Of a DNA stretch of 54,864 nucleotides, positions 11,216 to 19,152 are shown piece by piece; positions within the stretch are counted from its first letter, which is position 1; each line of letters opens with the position of its first letter. The notes below the pieces were generated by a model. That model made no database searches. It worked only from the letters and a program-made list of their open reading frames with translations, and was not told where the DNA came from. This DNA is from Marmoricola sp. (GTDB lineage: Bacteria > Actinomycetota > Actinomycetes > Propionibacteriales > Nocardioidaceae), in contig NZ_JAOPXP010000217.1 of NCBI RefSeq assembly GCF_025965085.1, positions 1 to 54,864 on the forward strand. Reading direction: 5' to 3'. The translations under genes were made by a program, and so were the position numbers.

Positions 11216-11814
11216 GCGCGCGCGGGACCGACGAGCTGGTCGTGCTGGTCGACGACTCCGGTGAGGCCCTCGGCACGGCACCCAAGGCGACGGTGCACCA
11301 TCAGCAGACGCCCCTGCACCTGGCCTTCTCGTGCTACGTCCTGGACGGGGCGGGTCGGCTCCTGCTGACGCGGCGCGCTCTCGGTAAGCCGACCTGGCCG
11401 GGCGCCTGGACGAACACCTTCTGCGGACACCCTGCCCCGGGCGAGGACATCTTCGACGCCGTTCACCGGCGCGCCGGACAGGAGCTGGGACTCCGGCTCG
11501 GTCACCTGCAGCTGACCCTGTCGTCGTTCCGCTACGAGGCCACCATGGAGAACGGTGTCCGCGAGAACGAGCTGTGCCCCGTCTTCACGGCGACCGCCGA
11601 GGCCGTCGTACGTCCCGACCCGTCCGAGGTGGACGCCGTCGAGTGGATTCCGTGGACGCAGTTCCGCGACGGCGTACGGGACGGTGCCCGGCAGGTCTCG
11701 CCCTGGAGCGTCCGCCAGGTCACGGCGCTGACCGAGCGGGAGAGGGACGGCGGCTTCGAGGCCGCGCCGACGTCCGGGCTCCCGCCGGCGGCTCGCCGGT
11801 CCCTTCGCCCCTGA
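11212..11814 (+). CDS. idi: Isopentenyl-diphosphate delta-isomerase, type 1
   Basis: This 200-residue Nudix-fold metalloenzyme interconverts IPP and DMAPP. The catalytic Cys71 lies in NTFCGHP and the catalytic acid in VRENELCPVF; metal-binding His residues (VHHQQTPLHLAF and GHP) are present. It is the last gene of the PKS III operon, joined by an ATGA overlap. Its presence suggests the pathway either consumes an isoprenoid unit or shares regulation with isoprenoid supply; no prenyltransferase gene is in the operon. It is convergent with the SCP2-like gene. Confidence 0.93.
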   Translation: MSARGTDELVVLVDDSGEALGTAPKATVHHQQTPLHLAFSCYVLDGAGRLLLTRRALGKPTWPGAWTNTFCGHPAPGEDIFDAVHRRAGQELGLRLGHLQLTLSSFRYEATMENGVRENELCPVFTATAEAVVRPDPSEVDAVEWIPWTQFRDGVRDGARQVSPWSVRQVTALTERERDGGFEAAPTSGLPPAARRSLRP

Positions 11815-11862
11815 TCTCCCGCGGCACGGCAACGCCACGCGGGGCCCGGGTCCTCGGCGCCC

Positions 11863-12798
11863 TCAGCCGCGCGGCTGTGGCGGCACCATGACGGCGTTGA
11901 GGGCGAGTGCCTTGGACCGGTCGCCCCTGACCTTCAGCGCTCCGGTGAGCACACCGCGAACGGGGTGCAGCTGACCGGTGGCGAGCCGCAGGAAGTCATG
12001 GCCCTCGATGGTGATCGTGGCGTCCCGGCGTTGGCCCTCCGGCGGGTCGCTCTCGATCGTGCAGACGCCGTCGGCGATGTGGACGGTGTAGCGGTCCACG
12101 TCACCGTCCTTGCGGCCCGCGATCCTGAATCCCACGCAGAGCCTCAGGTCGCCGGCCTTGCCGATGTCGATGAAGTCGGGGAAGCGGCGGAAGACCTCCT
12201 CCAGGACGATGGGTCGGAAGCCGCCCTCCATCACGGCACGCATGTGCCTGCTCGACGTGGTGGCCACCGCGGTGGCGACATCGACCGGGTCCAGCGCCGT
12301 CGGGTCCACGGCAGCCTGGTGGCTTCCCGGGACGGTGAAGACCGTGCCGACGGCGAGCGCGAGCAGCTCCTGCCCCTCGATGCCGAGCCGGCCGCCGAGG
12401 TAGAGCAGGGCGGCGTTGGACTGCCCAGTCACCAGCCGCACGAAATCCACGATGTCGGCCCTGATCGTCACGTCGGGCCGGGCGTCGGGCTCCAGGGTGA
12501 CGTTGCCGCGGTCGAAGCGTGCGGTGTGGCACACGTCCTGCTTCCTGAGCCGTGCCAGCTGGAAGCGGACGACTCCCTCGACCTCGGCGAGCCGCCCGGC
12601 GTCGGAGAACTCCGCGAACCTGTCGAGGATCGCGTCCACGGCCTCCTCGCGGAAGTGGTCGATCTCGATCAGCTCCCGCAGCTCGTCGTCGGAGGCGTCC
12701 CGGATCATCTCGGTGATCTCGAGGACGTCCCTCTGGCAGAAGTAGTCGTTCACCTCGGCCTTCGACATTGCGGCGAAGCGGTCGATCACAGCTGGCAC
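11863..12798 (-). CDS. Protein with tandem SCP2-like (sterol-carrier) domains
   Basis: This 311-residue protein has an N-terminal helical segment (residues 1-60) followed by two SCP2-like lipid-binding modules. Each contains the DxTIxxxxxDFLRLxTGQ-type pattern: DVTIRADIVDFVRLVTGQ around residue 110 and DATITIEGHDFLRLATGQ near residue 270. The GTG start is preceded by AGGAG. SCP2 modules bind acyl-CoAs or other lipids; here it may be a lipid carrier or regulator. It is convergent with idi. The exact role is unknown and the domain call is moderately sure. Confidence 0.7.
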   Translation of the reverse strand: MPAVIDRFAAMSKAEVNDYFCQRDVLEITEMIRDASDDELRELIEIDHFREEAVDAILDRFAEFSDAGRLAEVEGVVRFQLARLRKQDVCHTARFDRGNVTLEPDARPDVTIRADIVDFVRLVTGQSNAALLYLGGRLGIEGQELLALAVGTVFTVPGSHQAAVDPTALDPVDVATAVATTSSRHMRAVMEGGFRPIVLEEVFRRFPDFIDIGKAGDLRLCVGFRIAGRKDGDVDRYTVHIADGVCTIESDPPEGQRRDATITIEGHDFLRLATGQLHPVRGVLTGALKVRGDRSKALALNAVMVPPQPRG

Positions 12799-12893
12799 GG
12801 GGGCTCCTGGGTCCGGGTGAGTCCGGACAGGCTAGACGAGGAGGTCCCGGGAGTCGTGCAGGCTCGGGGGGCGTGTGACGCCGGAAGGACGCG

Positions 12894-13856
12894 TCAGCCC
12901 CAGGTGCCCCTGCGGCTGGGCAGATGCGTCCTGGGCGCCATCCGCGGACCGTGTCTCGGCCGGGACAGTCCGCCCAGCGCGACCAGCCGTTGGACGCGGT
13001 GCCGGTGCCCGGCGTACGGCTCCAGCAGTACGGCGAGCGCGTCGTCGTCCACCGGCTCACCGGTCAGCGCGAACCCGACGTCGGCGGCGACGTGGTAGTC
13101 GCCGAAGCTGACGGAGTCGGCGTCGCCCATGGCGCGGGACCGGGTCTCGGCACTGGTCCAGACACCGATGCCCGGCAGGGTGCGCACACGGCGGTCGAAC
13201 TCCTGGGGCGTCTCGCGGCCGGCTCGCTCCAGGGACGTCGCCACCCGGGCGGCGTGCTGGATCGGCCGCGACCTGCCGCCGTCCACCGGGAGCTTCAGCC
13301 ATTCCCACGACGGGATCGTGCGCAGGTCGGTGGCTGTGGGCTGCAGCCACAGCCTGACCACGGGCTCGGGCTCGCTCGGTGGACCGGGCGCACGCTCGCC
13401 GTAGCGGTGGACCATCCTGCGGAAGGCTCCGAACGCCTCCTGCCCGGTGGCCTTCTGCTCGATGATCGCCGGGACGAGGGACTCCATGACGAGGTCGGTC
13501 GCGCCGAGGCGCCAGTTGCCGTGGCGGCGCCAGGCGTCGGCGATCGGCTCGTGCAGCGGCTCGAAGCCCGACGGGTCGTCGTCCGCGCCGAGCATCCGGG
13601 GCAGCTGTGCGAGCACCCACTCCGCGCCGCTCCCCCAGGCCTCGCCGGTGACGGTCCCCCGTGCCGGCTCCGGACAGACCCGGAGCGTCGCGGGACCCTC
13701 GGGTGTGCGAATGCCGCGCCAGGTCGCGCCGTCCGTCGTACGCCGGAACGTGGGGTCACCGGCGCCCCGGCGATGCGTGGAGAGGATCGCCTCCACCGGG
13801 CACGGCCAGTCCGGCCGCCACACTCGCACGAGCGGACGGAGGGTGCTGACGGCCAT
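12894..13856 (-). CDS. DNA-3-methyladenine glycosylase-like protein (HhH-GPD superfamily)
   Basis: This protein of about 320 residues carries an AlkA-like helix-hairpin-helix-GPD core: LVPAIIEQKATGQEAF, then the hairpin LPGIGVWTSAETRSRAMGD with the catalytic Asp in the following GDADSVSFGDYH segment. This is the layout of base-excision glycosylases that remove alkylated purines. It is divergent from the DNA ligase gene, with only about 40 bp between the chosen starts, so repair functions are paired. I chose ATG 13856 (MAVSTLRPLV); the frame stays open further upstream. Confidence 0.8.
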   Translation of the reverse strand: MAVSTLRPLVRVWRPDWPCPVEAILSTHRRGAGDPTFRRTTDGATWRGIRTPEGPATLRVCPEPARGTVTGEAWGSGAEWVLAQLPRMLGADDDPSGFEPLHEPIADAWRRHGNWRLGATDLVMESLVPAIIEQKATGQEAFGAFRRMVHRYGERAPGPPSEPEPVVRLWLQPTATDLRTIPSWEWLKLPVDGGRSRPIQHAARVATSLERAGRETPQEFDRRVRTLPGIGVWTSAETRSRAMGDADSVSFGDYHVAADVGFALTGEPVDDDALAVLLEPYAGHRHRVQRLVALGGLSRPRHGPRMAPRTHLPSRRGTWG

Positions 13857-13897
13857 GAGGGGAGAGTATGTCGGCACGTCCCGACACAATGGACCGC

Positions 13898-15418
13898 ATG
13901 TTGCTCGCACGGCTCGTCGACGTCTCTGCCCGGGTGGCCGCGACCCGTTCCCGGCTGACCAAGCGCGAGCTCATCGCCGGGCTGCTGCGCGCCGTGGCCG
14001 CCGAGAGCGCGGACGAGATCGACATCGCGGCGTCGTACCTCTCCGGCACGCTGCGCCAGCGTCGCACCGGCCTCGGCTGGCGGGCGCTCGCCGACCTCCC
14101 TGCGCCGGCAGACGAACCGTCGGTCACGCTGATCGAGACCGACGCCGTGCTCGAGGAGATCAGCGCGATGTCGGGCTCGGGCTCCCAGGGCGCACGCCGC
14201 GAGGCCGTCTGGGAGCTCTTCGGTCGCATGACTGCCGACGAGCAGGAGTTCCTCCGCAATCTGGTGACCGGCAACGTCCGGCAGGGCGCCCTCGACTCGG
14301 TGATGCTGGACGCGATCGCCGAGGCATCAGGCCTGGACCCGAGGGCAGTGCGCCGGGCCGCGACGTTCAGCGCGCCGACCGGGCCGATCGCCACGGCTGC
14401 CCTGACAGGCGGCGAGGACGCCCTTGCCCACTTCGGCATGCTGGTGGGCCGCCCGGTCCGGCCGATGCTCGCGACAGCCGCGGCCGACATCCCCGCGGGT
14501 GTGGAGAAGGTGGCCGGCGCGTTCGCCGTGGACACCAAGCTCGACGGCATCCGCATCCAGGTGCACAAGCACGGTGACGAGGTCACCGTGTTCACTCGCA
14601 GCCTCGAGGAGATCGGCGCCCGCCTCCCCGAGGTCGTCGAGGCCACCAGGTCACTGGGCGCCACCGATCTGATCATGGACGGCGAGGCGCTCTCCCTCGA
14701 CGAGGCCGGACGACCGAGGCCCTTCCAGGAGACGGCCTCGACGACCGCCACCCGCAGCGGCGCCACAGGGATCCAGCCGTTCTTCTTCGACCTGCTGCTG
14801 CACGAGGGCGAATCCTTGATCGAGTCCCCGACCAGCGAGCGGCTGGCCAGGCTCGACTCCGTGGTGCCGGAGTCGCTCCGCGTGCCGCGCCTGGTCACCG
14901 ACTCCACCGACGAGGCCCGGTCGTTCTTCGACCGGGTGGTCGCCGACGGGCAGGAGGGAGTGGTCCTCAAGCGCCTCGATGCGCCGTACGACGCCGGGCG
15001 CCGCGGCTCCGCCTGGGTCAAGGTCAAGCCCCGTCACACCCTCGACCTCGTCGTGCTCGCCGTCGAGTGGGGCAGCGGCAGGCGCCGGGGCTGGCTGTCC
15101 AACATCCACCTCGGCGCCCGTGTCCCGGACCAGGACGGCGACCGAGGGTTCGTGATGCTCGGGAAGACCTTCAAAGGCATGACCGATGAGATGCTTGCCT
15201 GGCAGACCGAGCGCTTTCTCGGGCTCGAGACCGGCCGGGAGGGCCGCGTCGTACACCTCAGGCCGGAGCAGGTGGTCGAGATCGCCTTCGACGGCCTGCA
15301 GCGCTCCACCCGCTACCCGGGCGGAGTCGCGCTGCGGTTCGCGCGCGTGCTGCGCTACCGCGACGACAAGGGTGCGGACGAGGCCGACACCATCGACGGC
15401 GTGCGCGCGCTGATGTGA
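13898..15418 (+). CDS. ligB: ATP-dependent DNA ligase (LigB type)
   Basis: This seals nicks in DNA using ATP and is about 506 residues long. The adenylated lysine is Lys214 in TKLDGIRIQVHK (KxDG motif); later motifs include EEIGARLPEV, DLIMDGEAL, EGVVLKRLDAPY and the C-terminal AWVKVKP. The DNA-binding, adenylation and OB-fold domains follow the order seen in actinobacterial LigB. ATGs at 13868 and 13889 are also in frame; I preferred 13898 (MLLARLVD) because LigB proteins characteristically begin this way. Divergent from a glycosylase gene; probably a repair ligase alongside the essential NAD-dependent LigA elsewhere. Confidence 0.92.
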   Translation: MLLARLVDVSARVAATRSRLTKRELIAGLLRAVAAESADEIDIAASYLSGTLRQRRTGLGWRALADLPAPADEPSVTLIETDAVLEEISAMSGSGSQGARREAVWELFGRMTADEQEFLRNLVTGNVRQGALDSVMLDAIAEASGLDPRAVRRAATFSAPTGPIATAALTGGEDALAHFGMLVGRPVRPMLATAAADIPAGVEKVAGAFAVDTKLDGIRIQVHKHGDEVTVFTRSLEEIGARLPEVVEATRSLGATDLIMDGEALSLDEAGRPRPFQETASTTATRSGATGIQPFFFDLLLHEGESLIESPTSERLARLDSVVPESLRVPRLVTDSTDEARSFFDRVVADGQEGVVLKRLDAPYDAGRRGSAWVKVKPRHTLDLVVLAVEWGSGRRRGWLSNIHLGARVPDQDGDRGFVMLGKTFKGMTDEMLAWQTERFLGLETGREGRVVHLRPEQVVEIAFDGLQRSTRYPGGVALRFARVLRYRDDKGADEADTIDGVRALM

Positions 15419-15444
15419 CCCGGGCACTGCCCGCGACACTCGAC

Positions 15445-15477
15445 ACACACGTGTGTAAACCGGTGTTGCACTAGGAT
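15445..15477 (+). promoter_or_regulatory. TetR operator palindrome and leaderless promoter
   Basis: ACACACGTGTGT (15445-15456) is a perfect 12-bp palindrome located where the -35 element would be. TAGGAT (15472-15477) is a good -10 that ends six bases before the ATG at 15484, so the mRNA is probably leaderless. The palindrome is a natural autoregulatory site for the TetR protein encoded immediately downstream. Confidence 0.5.
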
Positions 15478-15483
15478 CCCCCC

Positions 15484-16161
15484 ATGACCAGCACGCGCGC
15501 CTCGACCCGGCAGCCGGCCGCGGCGCGTCGCCGTGCCCGCGAACGCGAGATCCTCAAGGCCACCCGGGAGCTCTTCGACGAGTCCGGGGTCCGTGACGCG
15601 CAGATCGAGGACATCGCGCGGGCCGTGGGCGTCAACCGGGCCATCATCTACCGCCACTTCAGCGGCAAGGAGGAGCTCTTCGCGCTCACCCTGGTCAGCT
15701 ACCTCGACGACCTCGAGACTCGGCTCGCGGAGGCCTCGAGGAGCAGGCGCACGCCGATGGAGCGGCTCGTCGCCGTCACGGAGGAGTTCATCGACTTCGG
15801 GGTCGAGTACCCCGCCTTCGTCGACTGCGCCCAGACGCTGATGCGGCGTCCCGGGCCCGAGCTGCTCGAGGAGATCAGTGAGAGCTCGCTGTTCCGCCTC
15901 GGGCGCGGGATCTCGGCGTGCCTGACCCAGCTCAGTGATGTGCTCGACGCCGGAGTCGAGTCCGGCGACTTCAAGGTCTCCGACCCCACGCTCCTGGCCA
16001 ACCACATGTATGCCAGCGGCCTCGGCGCCCTCCAGCTTGCCCGCGTCGGCATGCTGGTCAAGGAGTCGGCCCCCGGCATCCCGGCGATCTCCCCCGTCTC
16101 GGCGGCCGACGTCCGCTCCTACGTCGTCTCCACCGCGGTCGCCCTCGCCACCGCGAGCTGA
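15484..16161 (+). CDS. TetR/AcrR-family transcriptional regulator
   Basis: This is a 225-residue one-component repressor. Its N-terminal HTH reads ILKATRELFDESGVRDAQIEDIARAVGVNRAIIYRHFSGKEELF, followed by an alpha-helical ligand-binding domain. It has no ribosome-binding site, in line with leaderless transcription. It is convergent with the thiolase gene and adjacent to the fadA2/fabG4/htdX lipid genes, so an acyl-CoA ligand and control of that module are plausible but unproven. The stop codon lies inside a run of four 8-bp repeats. Confidence 0.88.
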   Translation: MTSTRASTRQPAAARRRAREREILKATRELFDESGVRDAQIEDIARAVGVNRAIIYRHFSGKEELFALTLVSYLDDLETRLAEASRSRRTPMERLVAVTEEFIDFGVEYPAFVDCAQTLMRRPGPELLEEISESSLFRLGRGISACLTQLSDVLDAGVESGDFKVSDPTLLANHMYASGLGALQLARVGMLVKESAPGIPAISPVSAADVRSYVVSTAVALATAS

Positions 16162-16186
16162 CGAGCTGACGAGCTGACGAGCTGAC
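16155..16186 (+). repeat. Four tandem copies of an 8-bp unit (GAGCTGAC)
   Basis: GAGCTGAC repeats perfectly four times, and the tetR TGA falls inside the first copy. Slipped-strand change in copy number would alter only the 3' untranslated sequence, since the stop is already in copy one. Confidence 0.85.
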
Positions 16187-16203
16187 CGTCCCGCGCGTGA
16201 CCG

Positions 16204-16267
16204 CGCCGAGGCGTCGCAGTTTGCGCCGAAAACGACGCCGAGGCGTCGCAGTTTGCGCCGGAAACGA
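16204..16267 (+). repeat. Two tandem 32-bp repeats related to the following palindrome
   Basis: The 32-bp unit at 16204-16235 recurs at 16236-16267 with a single base change. Both begin CGCCGAGGCGTCGCAG, the same 16 bases that open the hairpin at 16268-16310. The three-copy array fills the space between the convergent tetR and thiolase genes. Confidence 0.85.
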
Positions 16268-16310
16268 CGCCGAGGCGTCGCAGATTGCGGCAATCTGCGA
16301 CGCCTCGGCG
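16268..16310. terminator. Perfect 21-bp inverted repeat, probable bidirectional terminator
   Basis: Two perfectly complementary 21-base arms (beginning CGCCGAGGCG, ending CGCCTCGGCG) flank one central G, giving a long uninterrupted stem with a minimal loop. It sits between convergent genes. There is no U-tract; such long palindromes may also be members of a dispersed intergenic repeat family. Confidence 0.65.
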
Positions 16311-16353
16311 TGTGGTGTTTCGGGATCGGGTGGTCTGGTGCGGTGCGGTGGCG

Positions 16354-17634
16354 CTACTTCTCGAGGATCGCGGTGACGCCCTGGCCACCCGCGGCGCAGA
16401 TGGAGATCAGGCCGCGGCCCGAGCCCTTCTCGTTGAGGATCTTGGCCAGGTTGGCCACGATGCGACCACCGGTCGCGGCGAAGGGGTGACCGGCCGCGAG
16501 CGAGGAGCCGTTCACGTTCAGCTTGGACCGGTCGATGGAGCCCAGCGGTGCGTCGAGGCCGAGGCGCTCCTTGCAGAACACCGGGTCCTCCCAGGCCTTC
16601 AGCGTGGACAGCACCTGCGAGGCGAAGGCCTCGTGGATCTCGTAGTAGTCGAAGTCCTGCAGGGTCAGCCCGGCGCGCTCGAGCATCCGCGGCACTGCGT
16701 ACGCCGGAGCCATCAGCAGGCCCTCGCCACCGTGGACGAAGTCCACCGCAGCCGTCTCACACTCGGTGAAGTAGGCCTGCACGGGGATGCCGTGCTCCTC
16801 GGCCCAGTCCTCGGAAGCGAGCAGCACCGCCGAGGCGCCGTCGGTCAGCGGGGTGGAGTTCGCGGCGGTCATCGTGGCCGCCTCACCCTTGCCGAAGACG
16901 GGCCTGAGCTTGGCGAGCTTCTCCAGCGAGGAGTCAGCGCGCAGGTTCTGGTCGCGCTCGAGGCCGTTGAACGGCGTGATCAGGTCGTCCTGGAACCCAC
17001 GGTCGTACGACGCCGCCAGGTTCTGGTGCGACGCCACGGTCAGCTCGTCCTGCGCCTCGCGGGTGATCTGCCACTCCAGCGCGGTCAGCGCCGCGTGCTC
17101 GCCCATCGACAGCCTGGTGCGCGGCTCGCCGTTCTGCGGGATCGACGGCACGAGGTCGCCCGGCCGGATCTTGGCGAGGGCCGCGAGGCGCTGGCCGTTG
17201 GTCTTGGCCCGGTTGAGCTCGAGCAGGATCTTGCGCAGCTTCTCGCCCACCGCGATCGGAGCATCCGACGTGGTGTCGGAACCACCGGCGACGCCGACGT
17301 CGATCTGGCCGAGCGCGATCTTGTTGGCGACGTAGATCGCGGCCTGCAAGCCTGTGCCACACGCCTGCTGGAGGTCGGTGGCCGGTGTCTCGGCAGCGAG
17401 CTTGGAGCCCAGCACCGACTCACGGGTCAGGTTGAAGTCGCGGCTGTGCTTGAGCACGGCACCGGCTGCGACCTCACCGAGGCGCTCACCCTCGAGCCCG
17501 TAGCGGGCGACGAGACCGTCGATGGCGGCGGTCAGCATCTCCTGGTTGGAGGCGGTGGCGTAGGCGGTGTTGGATCGGGCGAACGGGATGCGGTTGCCGC
17601 CGAGAACGGCGACACGGCGAGTCTGTGACTGCAT
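16354..17634 (-). CDS. fadA2: Acetyl-CoA acetyltransferase/thiolase (FadA2-like)
   Basis: This 426-residue thiolase catalyses thiolytic cleavage or condensation of acyl-CoAs in the cytoplasm. The acyl-accepting Cys92 lies in QQACGTGLQA; NEAF-equivalent HEAFASQVL, the histidine motif GSSLAAGHPFAATGGR and the second cysteine region ISICAAGGQG are all present. I chose ATG 17634 (MQSQTRRVAVLGGNRIPFA), with AAGGAG about 11 bases upstream; the frame extends further without family similarity. It is divergent from fabG4, the arrangement of Rv0243 (fadA2) and Rv0242c (fabG4) in mycobacteria, which supports the symbol. Confidence 0.92.
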   Translation of the reverse strand: MQSQTRRVAVLGGNRIPFARSNTAYATASNQEMLTAAIDGLVARYGLEGERLGEVAAGAVLKHSRDFNLTRESVLGSKLAAETPATDLQQACGTGLQAAIYVANKIALGQIDVGVAGGSDTTSDAPIAVGEKLRKILLELNRAKTNGQRLAALAKIRPGDLVPSIPQNGEPRTRLSMGEHAALTALEWQITREAQDELTVASHQNLAASYDRGFQDDLITPFNGLERDQNLRADSSLEKLAKLRPVFGKGEAATMTAANSTPLTDGASAVLLASEDWAEEHGIPVQAYFTECETAAVDFVHGGEGLLMAPAYAVPRMLERAGLTLQDFDYYEIHEAFASQVLSTLKAWEDPVFCKERLGLDAPLGSIDRSKLNVNGSSLAAGHPFAATGGRIVANLAKILNEKGSGRGLISICAAGGQGVTAILEK

Positions 17635-17736
17635 GAGGTGATCTGCTCCTTGGTCGGGATGCGCGACCCACATCTTGACCCGGCTGGGGGCGAAAAGAAA
17701 CGGGATGAGTGGCACGTCACCTTGTCTGGACGCAGA

Positions 17737-17754
17737 GTTACACCACTCGTTACA
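17737..17754. promoter_or_regulatory. Direct GTTACA repeats between divergent fadA2 and fabG4
   Basis: GTTACA occurs at 17737-17742 and 17749-17754, a 12-bp period, in the 175-bp divergent promoter region. Such phased repeats are a likely activator or repressor site for the lipid module; the cognate protein is unknown, with the neighbouring TetR as one candidate. Confidence 0.35.
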
Positions 17755-17809
17755 TTCGTGCCATACCCATCAGTAGCAAGCCGTGAGCACGTCGAGCAGA
17801 GGATGACAG

Positions 17810-19147
17810 ATGACCGACCGTTACCAGGCCTTCACCGGCAGCCCGTTGGGCAAGCTGTTCGTCAAGAACCTGGGCCTGCCGAACCCGACTCCGCTCGAGC
17901 GCTGGTCGCAGGGTGCGCCGGTCGTGGACGGCACGGTCGTGACGGGTGGCCACGGCCGGCTCGGCAAGTCGCTGGTCGTCGCCCTGGACAACCTCGGCGT
18001 CACCAGCGTCAGCAACGCCGTCGAGGGTGAGAAGTACAAGGGGCTCGTCTTCGACGCGACCGGCCTCACCCACTCCACCGACCTGATCGCCCTCGAGCAG
18101 TTCTTCACGCCCCTGATGCGAAGCCTGACCGCCAACGCGCGCGTGGTGGTGCTGGGCACCATCCCCGACCAGACGGACAGCAACGACGAGCGCGTCGCGC
18201 AGCGCGCCCTCGAGGGCTTCACCCGCTCGTTGGGCAAGGAGATCGGCAAGGGCAGCACCGTCAACCTGGTGTACGTCGCGCCCGGTGCCGAGGACACCCT
18301 GGAGTCCACCCTCTCCTTCTTCCTGTCCCCGAAGAGCGCCTACGTCTCGGGCCAGGTCGCACGACTGGGCGCGACCGGCACCACCGAGGCCGCTGCCGTC
18401 GCGGACGCCGCGAAGCCGCTGGCCGGCAAGGTGGCGATCGTCACCGGCGCCTCGCGCGGCATCGGCGAGCAGATCGCCCGGGTGCTGCACCGTGACGGCG
18501 CCACCGTGCTGGGGATCGACGTACCCCAGGCCGCGAGCGAGCTGCAGTCGCTGATGAAGGAGCTCGACGGGGACCACCTCACCCTCGACATCACCGGCAA
18601 GGACGCGCCGCAGCGCATCGCCCAGCACGTCCGGACGAAGTTCGGCCGGGTGCACGCGGTCGTGCACAACGCGGGCATCACCCGTGACAAGAAGCTCGCC
18701 AACATGGCCGAGGACCGCTGGAGCTCGGTCATCGCTGTCAACCTCACCGCTCCGGAGCGGATCACCCGCGAGCTCCTCGACCAGGACCTGATCGAGAGCA
18801 ACGGGCGCATCGTCGGCGTCTCCTCGATCGCCGGCATCGCCGGCAACGTGGGACAGACCAACTACGCCGCGTCCAAGGCGGGGGTCATCGGCCTGGTGGA
18901 CGCCCTGTCCGGCGACCTGGAGGACGGCATCACCATCAACGCGGTCGCGCCGGGCTTCATCATCACGCAGATGACCGCCGCAGTTCCGTTCGCGACCCGC
19001 GAGGTCGGCCAGCGGATGAACGCCATGAGCCAGGGCGGCCTCCCGGTCGACGTGGCCGAGGCGATCGCGTGGTACCTCTCCCCCGGCTCCACCGCAGTCA
19101 ACGGCAACGTCGTCCGCGTGTGCGGCCAGATGATGCTGGGGGCGTAG
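17810..19147 (+). CDS. fabG4: High-molecular-weight 3-oxoacyl-ACP/CoA reductase (FabG4)
   Basis: This NAD(P)H-dependent ketoreductase has 445 residues, about 200 more than ordinary FabG. The N-terminal half is a flavodoxin-like degenerate domain. The C-terminal SDR domain starts near residue 205 with GKVAIVTGASRGIGEQIA and holds NAG (HNAGITRD), the catalytic Ser (GVSSIAGIAG) and YAASK (NYAASKAG). This two-domain form is the mycobacterial FabG4 type, which reduces long 3-oxoacyl substrates. GAGG lies seven bases before the ATG. It is followed after five bases by htdX, giving a ketoreduction-dehydration pair. Confidence 0.92.
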   Translation: MTDRYQAFTGSPLGKLFVKNLGLPNPTPLERWSQGAPVVDGTVVTGGHGRLGKSLVVALDNLGVTSVSNAVEGEKYKGLVFDATGLTHSTDLIALEQFFTPLMRSLTANARVVVLGTIPDQTDSNDERVAQRALEGFTRSLGKEIGKGSTVNLVYVAPGAEDTLESTLSFFLSPKSAYVSGQVARLGATGTTEAAAVADAAKPLAGKVAIVTGASRGIGEQIARVLHRDGATVLGIDVPQAASELQSLMKELDGDHLTLDITGKDAPQRIAQHVRTKFGRVHAVVHNAGITRDKKLANMAEDRWSSVIAVNLTAPERITRELLDQDLIESNGRIVGVSSIAGIAGNVGQTNYAASKAGVIGLVDALSGDLEDGITINAVAPGFIITQMTAAVPFATREVGQRMNAMSQGGLPVDVAEAIAWYLSPGSTAVNGNVVRVCGQMMLGA

Positions 19148-19152
19148 TCGGC

